In this document: piece by piece, positions 18,719 through 29,467 of the stretch
How positions within the stretch are numbered: the first letter of the stretch is position 1
Layout of the letters: every line of letters begins with the position of its first letter
NCBI GenBank assembly: GCA_025210395.1
Contig: JAOARV010000048.1
Coordinates: 99,736-163,735, forward strand
Direction: 5' to 3'
DNA length: 64,000 nucleotides
DNA from: Marinisporobacter sp.
GTDB taxonomy: Bacteria; Bacillota; Clostridia; Peptostreptococcales; Thermotaleaceae
Program-made: the position numbers and the translations under genes
The notes under the pieces: generated by a model
Databases searched by the model: none
The model's input: only the letters and a program-made list of their open reading frames with translations
What the model was told of the DNA's origin: nothing

Positions 18719-20739
18719 GAGTATATCAATTAGCTAAAGAATTAGCTATTTCTAGTAAAGAATTGATTAATAAATTAGCTGAACTTGACATTAGTGTAAC
18801 CAATCATATGAGTGCGTTAGAAGAAGAAACAGTAGATATTATAAAGGAACTTTTCGGAGAAACAACAGAAGAAGTGGAAATAGAAGAAGAAAAACCTAAA
18901 GAAACTAAAAGTACAAATAAGAAAAATAACAAAAATACCAAGAGAAAGGAAGTTTCTAAAATAGAAGAGAAAGAGAATAATCCTAATGAAAATGTAATAA
19001 TGATTCCTGAAACAATTGTAGTACAAGAGTTTGCTGAGAAAATCGGAAAAGGTGTGTCAGAAGTGATTACAAAGTTAATAGGAGCAGGGATTTTTGCTTC
19101 AGCAAATCAGAATATTGATTTTGACGTAGCAGCTTCAATTGCCCTAGACTTTGGTATTCATATTGAAAAGGAAGAAACCCAAGAGGAAGATGAATTTGGG
19201 ATAGACAATACACCAGACCGTCCACAAGATTTAAAAGAGAGACCTCCTGTAATCACTGTAATGGGGCATGTTGACCATGGAAAAACTTCATTACTTGATG
19301 CAATAAGAAATACAAGTGTTACCACTAGAGAAGCTGGTGGAATCACACAGCATATAGGTGCTTCAGAAGTAAAAGTAAATGGTAAAAAAATTGTATTCTT
19401 AGATACACCAGGGCATGCGGCATTTACTTCTATGAGAGCAAGAGGAGCAAGTATAACAGATATAGCTATTTTAGTTGTTGCAGCAGATGATGGGGTTATG
19501 CCACAAACAATAGAAGCAATTAGTCATGCAAGAGCTGCGGAGGTTCCAATTATTGTAGCGTTAAATAAAATTGATAGACCAAATGCTAATTCAGATCGAG
19601 TAAAACAAGAATTATCTGAAAATGGTGTTTTAATTGAAGAATGGGGTGGAGATACTATATGTGTTCCTGTTTCTGCAAAAATGGGAGAAGGTATTGATAA
19701 CCTATTAGAAATGATTTTACTTGTAGCAGAAATGCAGGAGTTAAAGGCAAATCCTAATAAACTAGGATTTGGAACAGTAATCGAAGCAAAACTAGATAAG
19801 AGTAGAGGTCCTGTAGCCACTATGCTTGTACAAAATGGAACAATAAGAGTAGGAGATTCTGTTGTAGCAGGAGCTGCTTATGGTAGAATTCGTGCTATGA
19901 TCAATGATAAAGGTAAAAATATTAAAAAGGCAGGTCCAGCAACAGCTATTGAGATCTTAGGTTTATCTGATGTACCTGAAGCAGGAGATAGTTTTAATGC
20001 AGTAAAAGAAGATAAAGTGGCTAGACAAATAGTTGAAAAAAGACGTGCAAAGATCAGAGAAGAAAACTTAAATGCAACAGCAAAAGTATCTTTAGAAGAT
20101 TTATTTAAGCATATACAAGAAGGAGAAGTAAAAGAGTTAAATATAATTGTAAAAGCAGATGTTCAAGGTTCTGTTGAAGCTGTAAAACAGTCATTTATGA
20201 AATTAAGCAATGATGAAGTAAAAGTAAAAATGATTCATGGTGGTGTAGGAACTATTACTGAATCAGATATTATGCTTGCTTCTGCTTCTAATGCAATTAT
20301 TATAGGATTTAACGTGAGACCTTCATCTACAGTAACTAGTCTAGCAAAAAGAGAAAGTGTAGATTTAAGAACATATAGAATCATATATGAAGCAATTGCT
20401 GATGTAGAAGCTGCTATGAAAGGTATGCTTGATCCTGAGTATAAGGAAGTAGTACTTGGAAAGGTTGAAATAAGAGCAACTTTTAAGGTTCCAGGAGTAG
20501 GAACTATTGGTGGAGCTTATGTGCAAGAAGGAAAAGTAATGAGAAATGCACAAGTAAGACTAGTGCGTGATGGAATTGTAGTATTTGAAGGTGCTATAGC
20601 ATCTTTAAAAAGATTTAAGGATGATGTAAAAGAAGTAGCTACTGGTTATGAATGTGGAATCGGCCTTGAAAATTATAATGATATCAAAGAGGGCGATATT
20701 GTTGAACCATATATTATAGAGGAAATAAAAAGAGCATAG
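18706..20739 (+). CDS. infB: Translation initiation factor IF-2
   Basis: 677 residues. It is the GTPase that delivers initiator fMet-tRNA to the 30S subunit and joins subunits. Short N-terminal IF2_N module ([20 protein letters not shown]), a Lys/Glu-rich linker, a second IF2_N-like module near residue 110, the G domain from about 180 ([32 protein letters not shown]), then domains II, III and the tRNA-binding C2 domain. The linker is short compared with enterobacterial IF-2. Confidence 0.98.
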   Translation: MSKIRVYQLAKELAISSKELINKLAELDISVTNHMSALEEETVDIIKELFGETTEEVEIEEEKPKETKSTNKKNNKNTKRKEVSKIEEKENNPNENVIMIPETIVVQEFAEKIGKGVSEVITKLIGAGIFASANQNIDFDVAASIALDFGIHIEKEETQEEDEFGIDNTPDRPQDLKERPPVITVMGHVDHGKTSLLDAIRNTSVTTREAGGITQHIGASEVKVNGKKIVFLDTPGHAAFTSMRARGASITDIAILVVAADDGVMPQTIEAISHARAAEVPIIVALNKIDRPNANSDRVKQELSENGVLIEEWGGDTICVPVSAKMGEGIDNLLEMILLVAEMQELKANPNKLGFGTVIEAKLDKSRGPVATMLVQNGTIRVGDSVVAGAAYGRIRAMINDKGKNIKKAGPATAIEILGLSDVPEAGDSFNAVKEDKVARQIVEKRRAKIREENLNATAKVSLEDLFKHIQEGEVKELNIIVKADVQGSVEAVKQSFMKLSNDEVKVKMIHGGVGTITESDIMLASASNAIIIGFNVRPSSTVTSLAKRESVDLRTYRIIYEAIADVEAAMKGMLDPEYKEVVLGKVEIRATFKVPGVGTIGGAYVQEGKVMRNAQVRLVRDGIVVFEGAIASLKRFKDDVKEVATGYECGIGLENYNDIKEGDIVEPYIIEEIKRA

Positions 20740-20766
20740 TAACTACCAAGGAAAGGTGGTTTTTAA

Positions 20767-21141
20767 ATGGGATATCAAAGAGCAAATAGAATTAGTGAAG
20801 AAATAAAAAAATTAGTGAGTACAATGATTATGAATGAACTAAAAGATCCACGTATATCAACGTTGACAAGTGTAGTTGAGGTAGATGTTACAAGAGATTT
20901 AAGATATGCAAATATCTTTATTAGTGTATATGGTTCTGAAAAAGAAAGAGATAATACCCTAACAGCTTTAAAAAGTGCTTCTGGGTTTATACGTAAAGAA
21001 ATTGGAAGAAAATTAAAACTAAGATATACGCCTGAGCCTATATTTAATATGGATACTTCTATAGAAAAAGGAATATATATGTCTAGTTTGATTAATAAAG
21101 TAAGCAAGAAGGAAACTTTAGATGAAAAAGAAGACAAATGA
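20767..21141 (+). CDS. rbfA: Ribosome-binding factor A
   Basis: 124 residues. RbfA is a KH-fold protein that binds the 16S 5' helix during late 30S maturation. Motifs: [58 protein letters not shown]. Its 3' end overlaps nrnA by 20 bases. Confidence 0.96.
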   Translation: MGYQRANRISEEIKKLVSTMIMNELKDPRISTLTSVVEVDVTRDLRYANIFISVYGSEKERDNTLTALKSASGFIRKEIGRKLKLRYTPEPIFNMDTSIEKGIYMSSLINKVSKKETLDEKEDK

Positions 21142-22090
21142 TATAGAGGAAGCTATAGGGGCCATTAATAAGGCAGATAACATTCTTATTCTTCCTCATA
21201 TTCTTCCTGATGGAGATACAATTGGTTCATCAATAGCTCTCTATTTAGCATTAAAAAAAATAGGAAAGCATCCTTTTATTTTATTAAATGAAGAACTACC
21301 TTATAATATTCAATTTTTGCCCTGTGAATATGTTCTTAGTGAAGTAGATAAATCTTTAAGCTTTGATTTAGTCATATCTACAGATTGTAGTGATCTAGAT
21401 CGATTAGGAGACAGAAATGAATATGTATATAGGGAAAAAAATAGTTTGAATATAGACCATCATATAACAAATACTTATTTTGCAGATATAAATATTGTTG
21501 ATCCTAAAGCTGCTGCAACTGGAGAAATTGTGTATTTTTTAATTAAAGCTTTAGGTGTTTCTATTACAAAAGATATGGCAACTTGTCTTTATACAGCTTT
21601 ATCAACAGATACAGGTAGCTTTAAATATGATAATACATCTGCACAAACCCATAGGATTGTGGCTGGATTACTTGAAAAAAATGTGGATTTAAACTGTGTA
21701 ACGACACAGATTTATCAAAATAAGCCACTACATAAAGTTAAACTATTATCAGAAGTTTTAAATACTCTTGAATTTTATTTTAATAATCAATTGGCTGTTT
21801 TATACATTACAGAGGAAATGATGGATAAAGTGGGAGTAAAAGCAGAAGATACAGATGGGATTATTGAATTTGCACGAGATATTAATGGTGTAGAAGTAGG
21901 TGTATTACTAAAAGAGATGGGAAAAGATAAAATAAAAGTAGGTTTTAGAGCTAAATATGATGTAGATGTAAGTGAAATTGCAAGTGCTTTTCATGGAGGC
22001 GGACATAAAAAGGCTTCTGGATGCACGATTCATGACAATATGGAAAATGCAAAGAGATTAGTTGTTGAAAGAATGGAAAATTATTTGTAG
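21122..22090 (+). CDS. nrnA: Bifunctional oligoribonuclease / pAp phosphatase (DHH family)
   Basis: 322 residues. NrnA degrades nanoRNAs and dephosphorylates pAp. DHH catalytic domain with [23 protein letters not shown] and the [11 protein letters not shown] motif, then a C-terminal DHHA1 domain ending in [17 protein letters not shown]. Start ATG at 21122 lies within rbfA. rbfA-nrnA-truB-ribF is a standard Firmicute order. Confidence 0.95.
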   Translation: MKKKTNDIEEAIGAINKADNILILPHILPDGDTIGSSIALYLALKKIGKHPFILLNEELPYNIQFLPCEYVLSEVDKSLSFDLVISTDCSDLDRLGDRNEYVYREKNSLNIDHHITNTYFADINIVDPKAAATGEIVYFLIKALGVSITKDMATCLYTALSTDTGSFKYDNTSAQTHRIVAGLLEKNVDLNCVTTQIYQNKPLHKVKLLSEVLNTLEFYFNNQLAVLYITEEMMDKVGVKAEDTDGIIEFARDINGVEVGVLLKEMGKDKIKVGFRAKYDVDVSEIASAFHGGGHKKASGCTIHDNMENAKRLVVERMENYL

Positions 22091-22098
22091 GTGATAAT

Positions 22099-22992
22099 TT
22101 GAGAGGAATCATCAATATTTTAAAACCACCGAATATGACTTCACATGATGTTGTCTATTCCATAAGAAGGATTTTAAAAACAAAAAAAGTAGGGCATACA
22201 GGAACTCTTGACCCCATGGCAGCAGGGGTGTTGCCTATTTGTGTTGGAAGTGCAACAAAGATAAGTGGATATCTTTTAAATGATAAGAAAAAGTATCGAT
22301 GCGAAATGATCTTAGGACATAATACAGATACACAGGACCGGTGGGGAAAAATAATTAATACTCGACCAGTAAATGTAACAAAAAAAGAGATCATAGATGT
22401 CTTTCATTCATTTAAGGGGGAAATAGAGCAAATTCCTCCCATGTATTCGGCACTAAAACATAAGGGTAAAAAATTATATGAGTTAGCTCGTGAAGGAAAA
22501 GAAATTCCTAGAGAACCTAGGAAAATAATAATATACGAGCTAGATATTATTAAAATTGATCATAATGTTATTCTTTTTGATGTGCTTTGTTCAAAGGGAA
22601 CTTATGTAAGAACTTTATGTGATGATATTGGAAACAAGTTGAATTGTGGTGCATATATGTCTTTTCTATTAAGAACTGAAAGTGGTAATTTTAAATTAAA
22701 TGATACAGTCACACTTGAAACATTAGAAACATTATCTAGTGAAGAAATAAAGGGGAATTATATGTTTCCTATGGATTATCCACTTACAGCTATGCCTAAA
22801 GTAAATATCAAGAAACAATCGGAAAGTTATTTGCGAAATGGAAACAATATTTACATGAAAAATATTGAATTTTATGATTCGCTAAAGACAGATGAGATGG
22901 TAAGACTATATGTAGAGGATCAATTTATTGCATTAGGAACGGTAAAAAAGGATCAAGGAATGTATATTGATATTCATAGAGTATTTCTTTAA
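22099..22992 (+). CDS. truB: tRNA pseudouridine-55 synthase
   Basis: 297 residues from TTG at 22099, eight bases after nrnA. It converts U55 of tRNA to pseudouridine. The N-terminal GIINILKPPNMTSHDVV is followed by the catalytic Asp in KVGHTGTLDPMAAGVLPICVG, and the family's GTYVRTLCDDIG is present. The C-terminal extension is short but within range. Confidence 0.96.
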   Translation: MRGIINILKPPNMTSHDVVYSIRRILKTKKVGHTGTLDPMAAGVLPICVGSATKISGYLLNDKKKYRCEMILGHNTDTQDRWGKIINTRPVNVTKKEIIDVFHSFKGEIEQIPPMYSALKHKGKKLYELAREGKEIPREPRKIIIYELDIIKIDHNVILFDVLCSKGTYVRTLCDDIGNKLNCGAYMSFLLRTESGNFKLNDTVTLETLETLSSEEIKGNYMFPMDYPLTAMPKVNIKKQSESYLRNGNNIYMKNIEFYDSLKTDEMVRLYVEDQFIALGTVKKDQGMYIDIHRVFL

Positions 22993-23004
22993 AGGGGAAA
23001 GATT

Positions 23005-23928
23005 ATGGAAATTATAACCTCACTTAATCAGATAAAAATAAATTGTGATACAGGTGTTGCATTAGGGAGTTTCGATGGTGTTCATATTGGACATCAAACG
23101 TTAATTATAAATTTAGTAGAGGCTTGTAAAAAAAAAGGTTTAAAAAGTGTTGTTTATACTTTCAAAAATCATCCTAGAACTTTAACATCTCCAAGTGGGG
23201 CACCAAAGAAAATCATATCTTTTGAAAAAAAATTTGAACTATTAGGGCGCCTTGGAGTAGATTATGTAGTTTGTGTTGATTTTGATGATTACCAAAGAAG
23301 TTTAAGTCCTGAAAAATTTGTAAAAGAAATTTTAAAGGATCAGTTAAAAATGTCTTATGGTGTAGTTGGCTTTAATTATCATTTTGGATATAAGGCACAA
23401 GGAAATACAGAACTTCTTGATGGGTTAAAAGATCCATATGACTATGAACTGATGATCGTAAAAGCTATAAAGATACAAGATGATGTTGTTAGTAGTACAA
23501 AAATTCGAGAACTCATAAAAATTGGAAATATTCCTAAAGTGAATTTATTTTTAGGAAGAAATTATTCTATTTCAGGGAAAGTAGTTCATGGAAATGGATT
23601 TGGAAAAGAATTTGGTTTTCCAACTGCAAATGTGGCAATAGGTAAGGAGTTTATTTTACCTAATTCAGGAGTTTATTTTACGAAATGTATCATTGACAAT
23701 AAACTATATAATAGTGTTACAAATGTAGGGTATAAGCCTACTATAGGCAGTGATGTCATTAGTGTAGAGTCACATATTTTAGATTTTAATGGAGATTTAT
23801 ATGATAAAGAAATAGAAGTTATATTTTATCAAAAATCTAGAGATGAAGTGAAGTTTGAAAGCACTAAGGAATTAATTCATCAGATTCATAAAGATGTACA
23901 AGAATTAAAAAAGTTTTTTAATCTATAA
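23005..23928 (+). CDS. ribF: Bifunctional riboflavin kinase / FMN adenylyltransferase
   Basis: 307 residues. It makes FMN and then FAD from riboflavin. The N-terminal nucleotidyltransferase carries GSFDGVHIGHQTLI and SSTKIRELI, and the C-terminal kinase domain carries GKVVHGNGFGKEFGFPTANV and NVGYKPT. It lies 12 bases after truB and ends the operon before the rpsO promoter. Confidence 0.97.
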   Translation: MEIITSLNQIKINCDTGVALGSFDGVHIGHQTLIINLVEACKKKGLKSVVYTFKNHPRTLTSPSGAPKKIISFEKKFELLGRLGVDYVVCVDFDDYQRSLSPEKFVKEILKDQLKMSYGVVGFNYHFGYKAQGNTELLDGLKDPYDYELMIVKAIKIQDDVVSSTKIRELIKIGNIPKVNLFLGRNYSISGKVVHGNGFGKEFGFPTANVAIGKEFILPNSGVYFTKCIIDNKLYNSVTNVGYKPTIGSDVISVESHILDFNGDLYDKEIEVIFYQKSRDEVKFESTKELIHQIHKDVQELKKFFNL

Positions 23929-23935
23929 GTTTTTA

Positions 23936-23964
23936 TTTACAATAAAGTTCTTATATGATAAAAT
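23936..23964 (+). promoter_or_regulatory. Promoter of rpsO
   Basis: TTTACA (23936-23941), a 17-bp spacer and TAAAAT (23959-23964), with a TG at 23956-23957 giving an extended -10. The start would fall just before the folded leader. Confidence 0.65.
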
Positions 23965-23980
23965 CTAATGTGTTGAAGAA

Positions 23981-24026
23981 CCAAAGCTACGTACTGCGAC
24001 TCACCGACGTATTACCTGGCTTTTGG
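23981..24026 (+). promoter_or_regulatory. Candidate ribosomal protein S15 leader
   Basis: CCAAAGC at 23981 pairs with GCTTTTGG ending near 24026 (one bulged T), and TACGT (about 23988-23992) pairs with ACGTA (about 24007-24011). Structure and position match the autoregulatory S15 leaders known upstream of rpsO in Firmicutes; the exact class is not determined. Confidence 0.55.
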
Positions 24027-24052
24027 CGATAATAAAAAAGGAGGTGGAAGGT

Positions 24053-24322
24053 ATGGCAATGAATAAAGAAAAGAAACAAGGTATCATTGATACACATAAG
24101 GTACATGAGGGAGATACAGGTTCTCCAGAAGTTCAAATTGCTATATTGACAACTAGAATTAATGAGTTAAATGAGCACTTGAAAATTCATAAGAAGGATC
24201 ATCACTCACGTCGTGGACTTCTAAAAATGGTAGGTAAGAGAAGAAACTTATTAAACTATTTAAAAGACAAAGAAATTGAAAGATACAGAAGTATCATTCA
24301 AAAGCTAGGTCTAAGAAAGTAA
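24053..24322 (+). CDS. rpsO: 30S ribosomal protein S15
   Basis: 89 residues from ATG at 24053, directly after AAAAGGAGGTGGAAGGT. The upstream in-frame ATG at 24023 lies in the folded leader and would add ten foreign residues, so it is rejected. S15 binds 16S helices 20-22 early in assembly. [19 protein letters not shown] and [20 protein letters not shown] are the family hallmarks. Confidence 0.98.
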   Translation: MAMNKEKKQGIIDTHKVHEGDTGSPEVQIAILTTRINELNEHLKIHKKDHHSRRGLLKMVGKRRNLLNYLKDKEIERYRSIIQKLGLRK

Positions 24323-24329
24323 TACTTAT

Positions 24330-24352
24330 TGAGCGGGAATTTCCCGCTCTAT
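24330..24352 (+). terminator. Terminator after rpsO
   Basis: GAGCGGGA (24330-24337) and TCCCGCTC (24341-24348), a perfect 8-bp GC-rich stem with a 3-base loop, followed by TATTATTTTATTT. Confidence 0.85.
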
Positions 24353-24451
24353 TATTTTATTTAAATGATATATAGGATTTTTCGTAATCATGTAGGAAAT
24401 AATATAAAAGACGTAGAATAAGTTCAATAAGTTATAAGGAGGAGGTAAATA

Positions 24452-26551
24452 ATGGAGAGAACATTTAAAACAACTCTAGGTGGTCGTACCCTTGAAGTTG
24501 AAGTAGGAAAAGTAGCACAGCTAGCAAATGGCTCGGCGTTACTTAGATATGGTGAAACGGTTGTTTTAATTACTGCTGTTGCATCATCTGAACCTAGAAC
24601 GGGTATAGACTTTTTCCCACTAAGTGTTGACTATGAAGAAAGACTTTATTCTGTTGGAAAGATCCCTGGAGGTTTTATTAAGAGAGAAGGGAAACCTACA
24701 GAAAAAGCAATTCTTACAGCAAGATTGATTGATCGACCAATAAGACCATTATTCCCAAAAGGATTTAGAAATGATGTACAAGTTATTGCTACAGTTCTTT
24801 CTGTAGATCAAGATTGTACACCAGATGTTGTTGCTATGATTGGTTCATCTGTTGCTTTATCCATATCAGATATACCTTTTGATGGCCCAACAGCTTCAGT
24901 GATAATAGGTTTAATTGATGGGAAATTCATTGTAAACCCTACTTTAGAAGAGAGAGAACAAAGTCAGATGCATTTAGTTGTTTCTGGTACAAAAGATGCA
25001 ATCATGATGGTAGAAGCAGGTTCAAATGAAATTCCTGAAAAAGTTATGCTTGATGGAATATTATTTGCTCATGAAGAAATAAAAAAAGTCGTAGCTTTTA
25101 TAGAAGAAATTGTTGCAGAAGTTGGTAAACCAAAGCAAGAGGTTACTTTATATAAAGTTGATGAAGAAATTGAAAAAGAAGTAAGAGGATTTGCTACTGA
25201 AAAAATGGTTCAAGCTATTAAAACAGTAGATAAATTAGAAAGAAATGAAAACATGGATCAAGTAAAGGCAGATACATTAGAATATTTTGAAGAAAAATAT
25301 CCTGAAAATCTAAAAGATGTAAGTGAGACTTTATATCAGATTACAAAAGAACAGGTTAGAAGAATGATTGCACAAGAAGGGATTAGACCTGATAATCGTG
25401 TAGCAGATGAAATAAGACCTATCTCAAGTGAAGTATCCTTACTGCCTAGAACTCATGGAACAGGTCTATTTACTAGAGGGCAAACCCAAGTACTTACTGT
25501 AGCAACATTAGGAGCTATAGGAGATGCACAAGTAATAGATGGTCTGGGTGTAGAAGAATCAAAGCGTTACATGCATCATTATAATTTCCCACCTTATAGT
25601 GTTGGAGAATCAAGATTTTTAAGAGGACCAGGAAGAAGAGAAATAGGACATGGTGCTTTAGCTGAAAGAGCATTAGAGCCTGTCATTCCATCAGAAAAAG
25701 ATTTTCCTTATACTATTCGATTAGTATCAGAAGTATTAAGCTCAAATGGTAGTACTTCTCAAGCTTCTGTATGTGGAAGTACATTAGCACTTCTTGATGC
25801 AGGTGTACCAATCAAATCTCCAGTTGCAGGAATTGCAATGGGACTTATAAAAGAGGAAAACAATGTAACGATCCTTAGTGACATTCAAGGAATGGAAGAT
25901 TTCTTAGGAGATATGGACTTTAAAGTAGCAGGAACCGCTGAAGGTGTTACAGCTATTCAGATGGATATAAAAATACATGGAATCAATAAAGAAGTATTAG
26001 AAAGAGCATTAGAGCAAGCAAGAAAAGGAAGATTACATATTTTAGGTAAAATGAATGAAGCTATATCAGTTCCACGAGAAGAACTTTCTCCATATGCGCC
26101 AAGAATTATCAACATTATGATTGACCCTGAAAAAATTAGAACGGTAATTGGACCTGGTGGAAAGACGATTAGTAAGATTATTGAAGAGACAAATGTAAAA
26201 ATAGACATTGAAGATGATGGAAGAGTCTTTATTACAGCTGCCAATATGGAAGATGGAAATAAAGCTGTAAAAATCATAGAAGGAATTGTAAAGGAAGCAA
26301 AAGTTGGAGAGATATATATGGGAAAAGTCGTTAAAATTTTAAATTTTGGAGCTTTTCTTGAAATATTACCTGGTAAAGAAGGGTTATTGCATATATCTCA
26401 AATTGCTAAAGAGAAAATTCCAAAAGTAGAAGATGTACTAAAAGTAGGAGATGAAGTTTTAGTAAAAGTAATTGAAATAGATAAACAAGGAAGAATTAAT
26501 TTATCTAGAAAAGTTCTTTTAGAAAGCGAAGAATCGAAAAAAGAAGAATGA
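24452..26551 (+). CDS. pnp: Polynucleotide phosphorylase
   Basis: 699 residues. It is a 3'-5' phosphorolytic exoribonuclease and RNA-degradation partner of RNase Y, also encoded in this window. Two RNase PH-like core domains (first around 10-220, second around 315-545), then a KH domain ([20 protein letters not shown]) and a C-terminal S1 domain ([28 protein letters not shown]). Length is normal. Start ATG follows AAGGAGGAGGTAAATA. rpsO-pnp linkage is near-universal. Confidence 0.98.
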   Translation: MERTFKTTLGGRTLEVEVGKVAQLANGSALLRYGETVVLITAVASSEPRTGIDFFPLSVDYEERLYSVGKIPGGFIKREGKPTEKAILTARLIDRPIRPLFPKGFRNDVQVIATVLSVDQDCTPDVVAMIGSSVALSISDIPFDGPTASVIIGLIDGKFIVNPTLEEREQSQMHLVVSGTKDAIMMVEAGSNEIPEKVMLDGILFAHEEIKKVVAFIEEIVAEVGKPKQEVTLYKVDEEIEKEVRGFATEKMVQAIKTVDKLERNENMDQVKADTLEYFEEKYPENLKDVSETLYQITKEQVRRMIAQEGIRPDNRVADEIRPISSEVSLLPRTHGTGLFTRGQTQVLTVATLGAIGDAQVIDGLGVEESKRYMHHYNFPPYSVGESRFLRGPGRREIGHGALAERALEPVIPSEKDFPYTIRLVSEVLSSNGSTSQASVCGSTLALLDAGVPIKSPVAGIAMGLIKEENNVTILSDIQGMEDFLGDMDFKVAGTAEGVTAIQMDIKIHGINKEVLERALEQARKGRLHILGKMNEAISVPREELSPYAPRIINIMIDPEKIRTVIGPGGKTISKIIEETNVKIDIEDDGRVFITAANMEDGNKAVKIIEGIVKEAKVGEIYMGKVVKILNFGAFLEILPGKEGLLHISQIAKEKIPKVEDVLKVGDEVLVKVIEIDKQGRINLSRKVLLESEESKKEE

Positions 26552-26555
26552 AAAG

Positions 26556-26584
26556 CATAAACCAGTAAGGTTTATGTTTTTTTA
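26556..26584 (+). terminator. Terminator after pnp
   Basis: CATAAACC (26556-26563) and GGTTTATG (26569-26576) with a 5-base loop, followed by TTTTTTTAT. Confidence 0.88.
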
Positions 26585-26593
26585 TTTGTCAAG

Positions 26594-26740
26594 AAATTAT
26601 AAAATTTAGAATCTGTGGATAACTTATGATTGAGAAATCAAATGTTTGACTACCTTGAGTAAGTTTTATTACAAAAGAATAATTTTGTAATAAAACTTGC
26701 GAAATGAGCATATGCGATTAGTTACATGCGAATTTTTTTA
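26594..26740 (+). repeat. 147-bp structured intergenic repeat, copy 1
   Basis: This segment matches 54415-54561 over 147 gap-free positions with three differences (26607, 26682, 26722). It contains a small hairpin TGATT-GAGA-AATCA (26627-26640) with a GNRA-type tetraloop, then a perfect 16-bp stem AAGTTTTATTACAAAA (26661-26676) / TTTTGTAATAAAACTT (26683-26698), and it ends in a run of seven T. One of the three differences lies in the loop of the long stem. It sits between the pnp terminator and the polysaccharide deacetylase gene. I see no coding capacity and no clear terminal inverted repeats. Confidence 0.9.
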
Positions 26741-26808
26741 TTTTGAGATAAATTTATCGAATAAATGTCTAAGATTTGAATATGAATTCTATGAAAGGAG
26801 GTTAAATA

Positions 26809-27534
26809 ATGAAAATATATATTATTTCGAAAAAGGCACTTATAACAATTTTCTTGGCTGTATTGATTTTAAGCATGTTTTTTATTATTCATAGGATGAA
26901 TATGGAAAATAGCAATACTGCTTTTTTGGAAGAAAAAGTAGTAGATCCTATTAGAAGTGGAGATGTAAATAGCAATAAAATGGCTTTTACTTGCAATATA
27001 GATTGGGGAAATGAAGAAATTCCTAAAATGTTAGATATTTTTGAAAAAGAGGATATTAAAATAACTTTTTTTATTACAGGAAGATGGGCAGCCAATAATG
27101 AAGAGCTAGTAAAACTTATTTATAATAAAGGACATGAGATTGGAAATCATGCCTATAGGCATAAAATGCATAGTAAAATAGGAGAAAGACAAAATTATGA
27201 GGAAATAAAAAAAACAGAAGATGTTATAGTAAAAATAATAGGTGAAAAGCCTAAATATTTTGCTCCACCAGCAGGGGATTATAATGATATTACCTTGAAG
27301 GTAGCAAGAGAACTTGGATATGAAACTATATTATGGAGTGTAGATACGATTGATTGGAAAAAAGGGTCTACAGCAGATCTTATTACGAAGAGAGTAATGA
27401 AGAAGTCTCATAAAGGAGCTATTCTTTTAATGCATCCTAGACCTGCTACTGTTGAAGCATTACCTTATATGATTGATCAAATAAAAGGAGAGAAAATAAA
27501 AATAGGAACGGTCTCAGATTTACTAAGGGAATAA
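26809..27534 (+). CDS. Membrane-anchored polysaccharide deacetylase (NodB homology, YlxY/PdaB-like)
   Basis: 241 residues. The N-terminal hydrophobic segment (about 8-27) is an uncleaved anchor or signal, and the catalytic domain lies outside the membrane. NodB motifs: the metal site DWG (residues about 64-66, where the family has a TFDD-like motif), then GHEIGNHAYRHKMHSK with the H-x3-H zinc pair, PKYFAPPAG, and LMHPRPATVEAL. The first motif reads FTCNIDWG, not the canonical double Asp, as in sporulation paralogues such as YlxY, whose catalytic activity is uncertain. In Bacillus ylxY likewise follows pnp and precedes the M16 protease gene. Start ATG follows AAAGGAGGTTAAATA. Confidence 0.85.
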   Translation: MKIYIISKKALITIFLAVLILSMFFIIHRMNMENSNTAFLEEKVVDPIRSGDVNSNKMAFTCNIDWGNEEIPKMLDIFEKEDIKITFFITGRWAANNEELVKLIYNKGHEIGNHAYRHKMHSKIGERQNYEEIKKTEDVIVKIIGEKPKYFAPPAGDYNDITLKVARELGYETILWSVDTIDWKKGSTADLITKRVMKKSHKGAILLMHPRPATVEALPYMIDQIKGEKIKIGTVSDLLRE

Positions 27535-27548
27535 GAAAATTGTTTTTC

Positions 27549-27577
27549 TTGATTATTAGGGAATACTAAATTATAAT
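27549..27577 (+). promoter_or_regulatory. Promoter of the M16 protease gene
   Basis: TTGATT (27549-27554), a 17-bp spacer and TATAAT (27572-27577), a strong vegetative-type promoter in the 142-base gap. Confidence 0.65.
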
Positions 27578-27676
27578 AACTATATGCTATAAACTTTATA
27601 AGGAAACAAAATATTTCATAGAATGATGAAGCTTTCATAAAATACGAAATGATTAGATTTGAATTAGGAGGAGAAG

Positions 27677-28936
27677 ATGTATCAAAAAATTAGATTAAGT
27701 AATGGTGCAAGAGTTGTATTAGAAAAAATACCACATGTAAAATCGGTTTCACTAGGATTTTGGGTAAAAACAGGTTCCATTAATGAAAATTTGGATAACA
27801 ATGGTATTACTCATTTTATAGAACATATGCTTTTTAAAGGAACAAAAAATAGAACAGCAAAGGAGATTGCTGAATCAATAGATGATATTGGAGGACAATT
27901 AAATGCATTTACAAGCAAGGAATGTACTTGCTATTATGCAAAAGTATTAGATGCTCATATTGGTATTGCTATTGATGTATTAACGGATATGATCTTTAAT
28001 TCTACCTTTAATCCTGTAGAAATAGAAAAGGAAAAAAGTGTGGTATTAGAAGAAATTAGTATGTATGAAGATTCTCCTGAAGATAATGCACATGATTTAT
28101 TGTCAAGAACCATATTTAAAGAACAATCCTTAGGATTACCAGTTCTAGGCAGAAGAGATACGGTAAGCAGCTTTGATAGAGAAATGCTAATAGAATATAT
28201 GAAAGACTATTATACAGTTGAAAATATGGTTGTATCTATTGCTGGAAACTTTAATGAAGAAGAAATTATTAAAATGCTTGAGGAGAAATTCAAGAACTTT
28301 AATAATAGAAGAAAGCAACAAAAATTTTTAGATAAACCTAAGTTTATGATAGATACTGGATTTAAATATAAAGATATTGAACAGCTTCATTTGTGCATAT
28401 CCTTTCAAGGTGTTCCACTAAAAAGTGATAATTATTATCCTTTGCTTTTGATGAATACTGTTTTTGGAGGGAGTATGAGCTCTAGACTATTTCAAAATAT
28501 AAGAGAAGATAAAGGATTAGCCTATTCAATATTTTCTTATCCATCTGCTTATCAGCAAATAGGATTATTTACAATTTGTGCGGGAATTAATCCTTCTCAA
28601 TTAGAAGAAGTAAATTTATTGATCAAGGAAGAAATAAATAAAATGAAAAAAGATGGACTTACAGAAGCTGAATTAATAAAAGCGAAGGAACAGCTAAAGG
28701 GAAATTATATATTAGGGCTAGAGAGTACAAGTAGTAGAATGTTAGCTATTGGAAAATCAGAATTATTTTTAGAAAAAATATATTCACAAAAGGAAGTTTT
28801 AGAAAAGATAGACAATATAAAAATGGAAGATATAAGAAATGTTATTGATAAAATTTTTGTATTAGATCAAGCTACTGTAGCAGTTGTTGGGAAAGTAGAT
28901 CAAGAAACACAAGTAAATGAACTTTTAAAAGCTTAA
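27677..28936 (+). CDS. M16-family zinc peptidase (MlpA/YmxG-like)
   Basis: 419 residues. The inverted zinc motif HFIEH (in GITHFIEHMLFKGTKNR, residues about 49-53) and the downstream glutamate in the VVLEEISMYEDSPED region define an active M16 processing peptidase. The two-lobed fold has the R/Y substrate motif in the second lobe around ENIREDKGLAYSIFSY. Position after ylxY and before dut/ymxH matches Bacillus mlpA, whose loss raises extracellular protease levels; that role here is inference. Cytoplasmic, with no signal peptide. Confidence 0.9.
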   Translation: MYQKIRLSNGARVVLEKIPHVKSVSLGFWVKTGSINENLDNNGITHFIEHMLFKGTKNRTAKEIAESIDDIGGQLNAFTSKECTCYYAKVLDAHIGIAIDVLTDMIFNSTFNPVEIEKEKSVVLEEISMYEDSPEDNAHDLLSRTIFKEQSLGLPVLGRRDTVSSFDREMLIEYMKDYYTVENMVVSIAGNFNEEEIIKMLEEKFKNFNNRRKQQKFLDKPKFMIDTGFKYKDIEQLHLCISFQGVPLKSDNYYPLLLMNTVFGGSMSSRLFQNIREDKGLAYSIFSYPSAYQQIGLFTICAGINPSQLEEVNLLIKEEINKMKKDGLTEAELIKAKEQLKGNYILGLESTSSRMLAIGKSELFLEKIYSQKEVLEKIDNIKMEDIRNVIDKIFVLDQATVAVVGKVDQETQVNELLKA

Positions 28937-28966
28937 GATGTTAGCGAGAGCTAATGTCTTTTCTTT
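28936..28966 (+). terminator. Terminator after the M16 protease gene
   Basis: AGATGTTAGC (28936-28945) pairs with GCTAATGTCT (28950-28959) with two wobble pairs and a GAGA tetraloop, followed by TTTCTTT. It overlaps the stop codon, and dut begins 18 bases further on. Confidence 0.7.
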
Positions 28967-28983
28967 ATGGAGGAGGCAAAAGA

Positions 28984-29418
28984 ATGCACAAAGTAAAAAT
29001 AAAAATAAAGAATAGTGAAATGTTACCTAAGTATGAAACATCTGGATCAGCAGGAATGGATCTACGAGCAGCTATAAAAGAAGCTATTGAACTAAAACCT
29101 GGAAAAAGAGTGTTAGTTCCTACAGGAATTAGTATTGCATTACCTGAAGGATTAGAAGCACAAGTAAGAGCTAGAAGTGGACTTGCTGTGAAATTTGGAA
29201 TTGGTTTAGTAAATGGTGTAGGAACGATTGATAGTGATTATAGGGGGGAAATAAAAGTACCCCTTATTAATTGGGGAGAAGAACCATTTATGATTTCCCC
29301 TAAGGATAGAATTGCTCAGTTGGTGATTTGCAAATATGAAAAAATTACATGGGAGAAAGTTAATGGATTAGATAAAACCAATAGAGGAGTAGGAGGGTTT
29401 GGGCATACAGGTATTTGA
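28984..29418 (+). CDS. dut: dUTP diphosphatase
   Basis: 144 residues from ATG at 28984, after ATGGAGGAGGCAAAAGA. An in-frame upstream ATG at 28954 lies in the terminator region and is rejected. It hydrolyses dUTP to dUMP, keeping uracil out of DNA. All five trimeric dUTPase motifs are present: SAGMDLRA, RARSGLAVK, GTIDSDYRGE, DRIAQLVI and RGVGGFGHTG. Confidence 0.96.
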   Translation: MHKVKIKIKNSEMLPKYETSGSAGMDLRAAIKEAIELKPGKRVLVPTGISIALPEGLEAQVRARSGLAVKFGIGLVNGVGTIDSDYRGEIKVPLINWGEEPFMISPKDRIAQLVICKYEKITWEKVNGLDKTNRGVGGFGHTGI

Positions 29419-29467
29419 TTGTAATAATGTAGGTTTTCAGAAAATAGAATAAAGTAATAATATATAT

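Noticed and set aside
26697..26894. 65-codon ORF overlapping repeat copy 1 and the deacetylase start
   Set aside because: It runs through the noncoding repeat and has no counterpart after copy 2, no binding site, and overlaps a clear gene in another frame.
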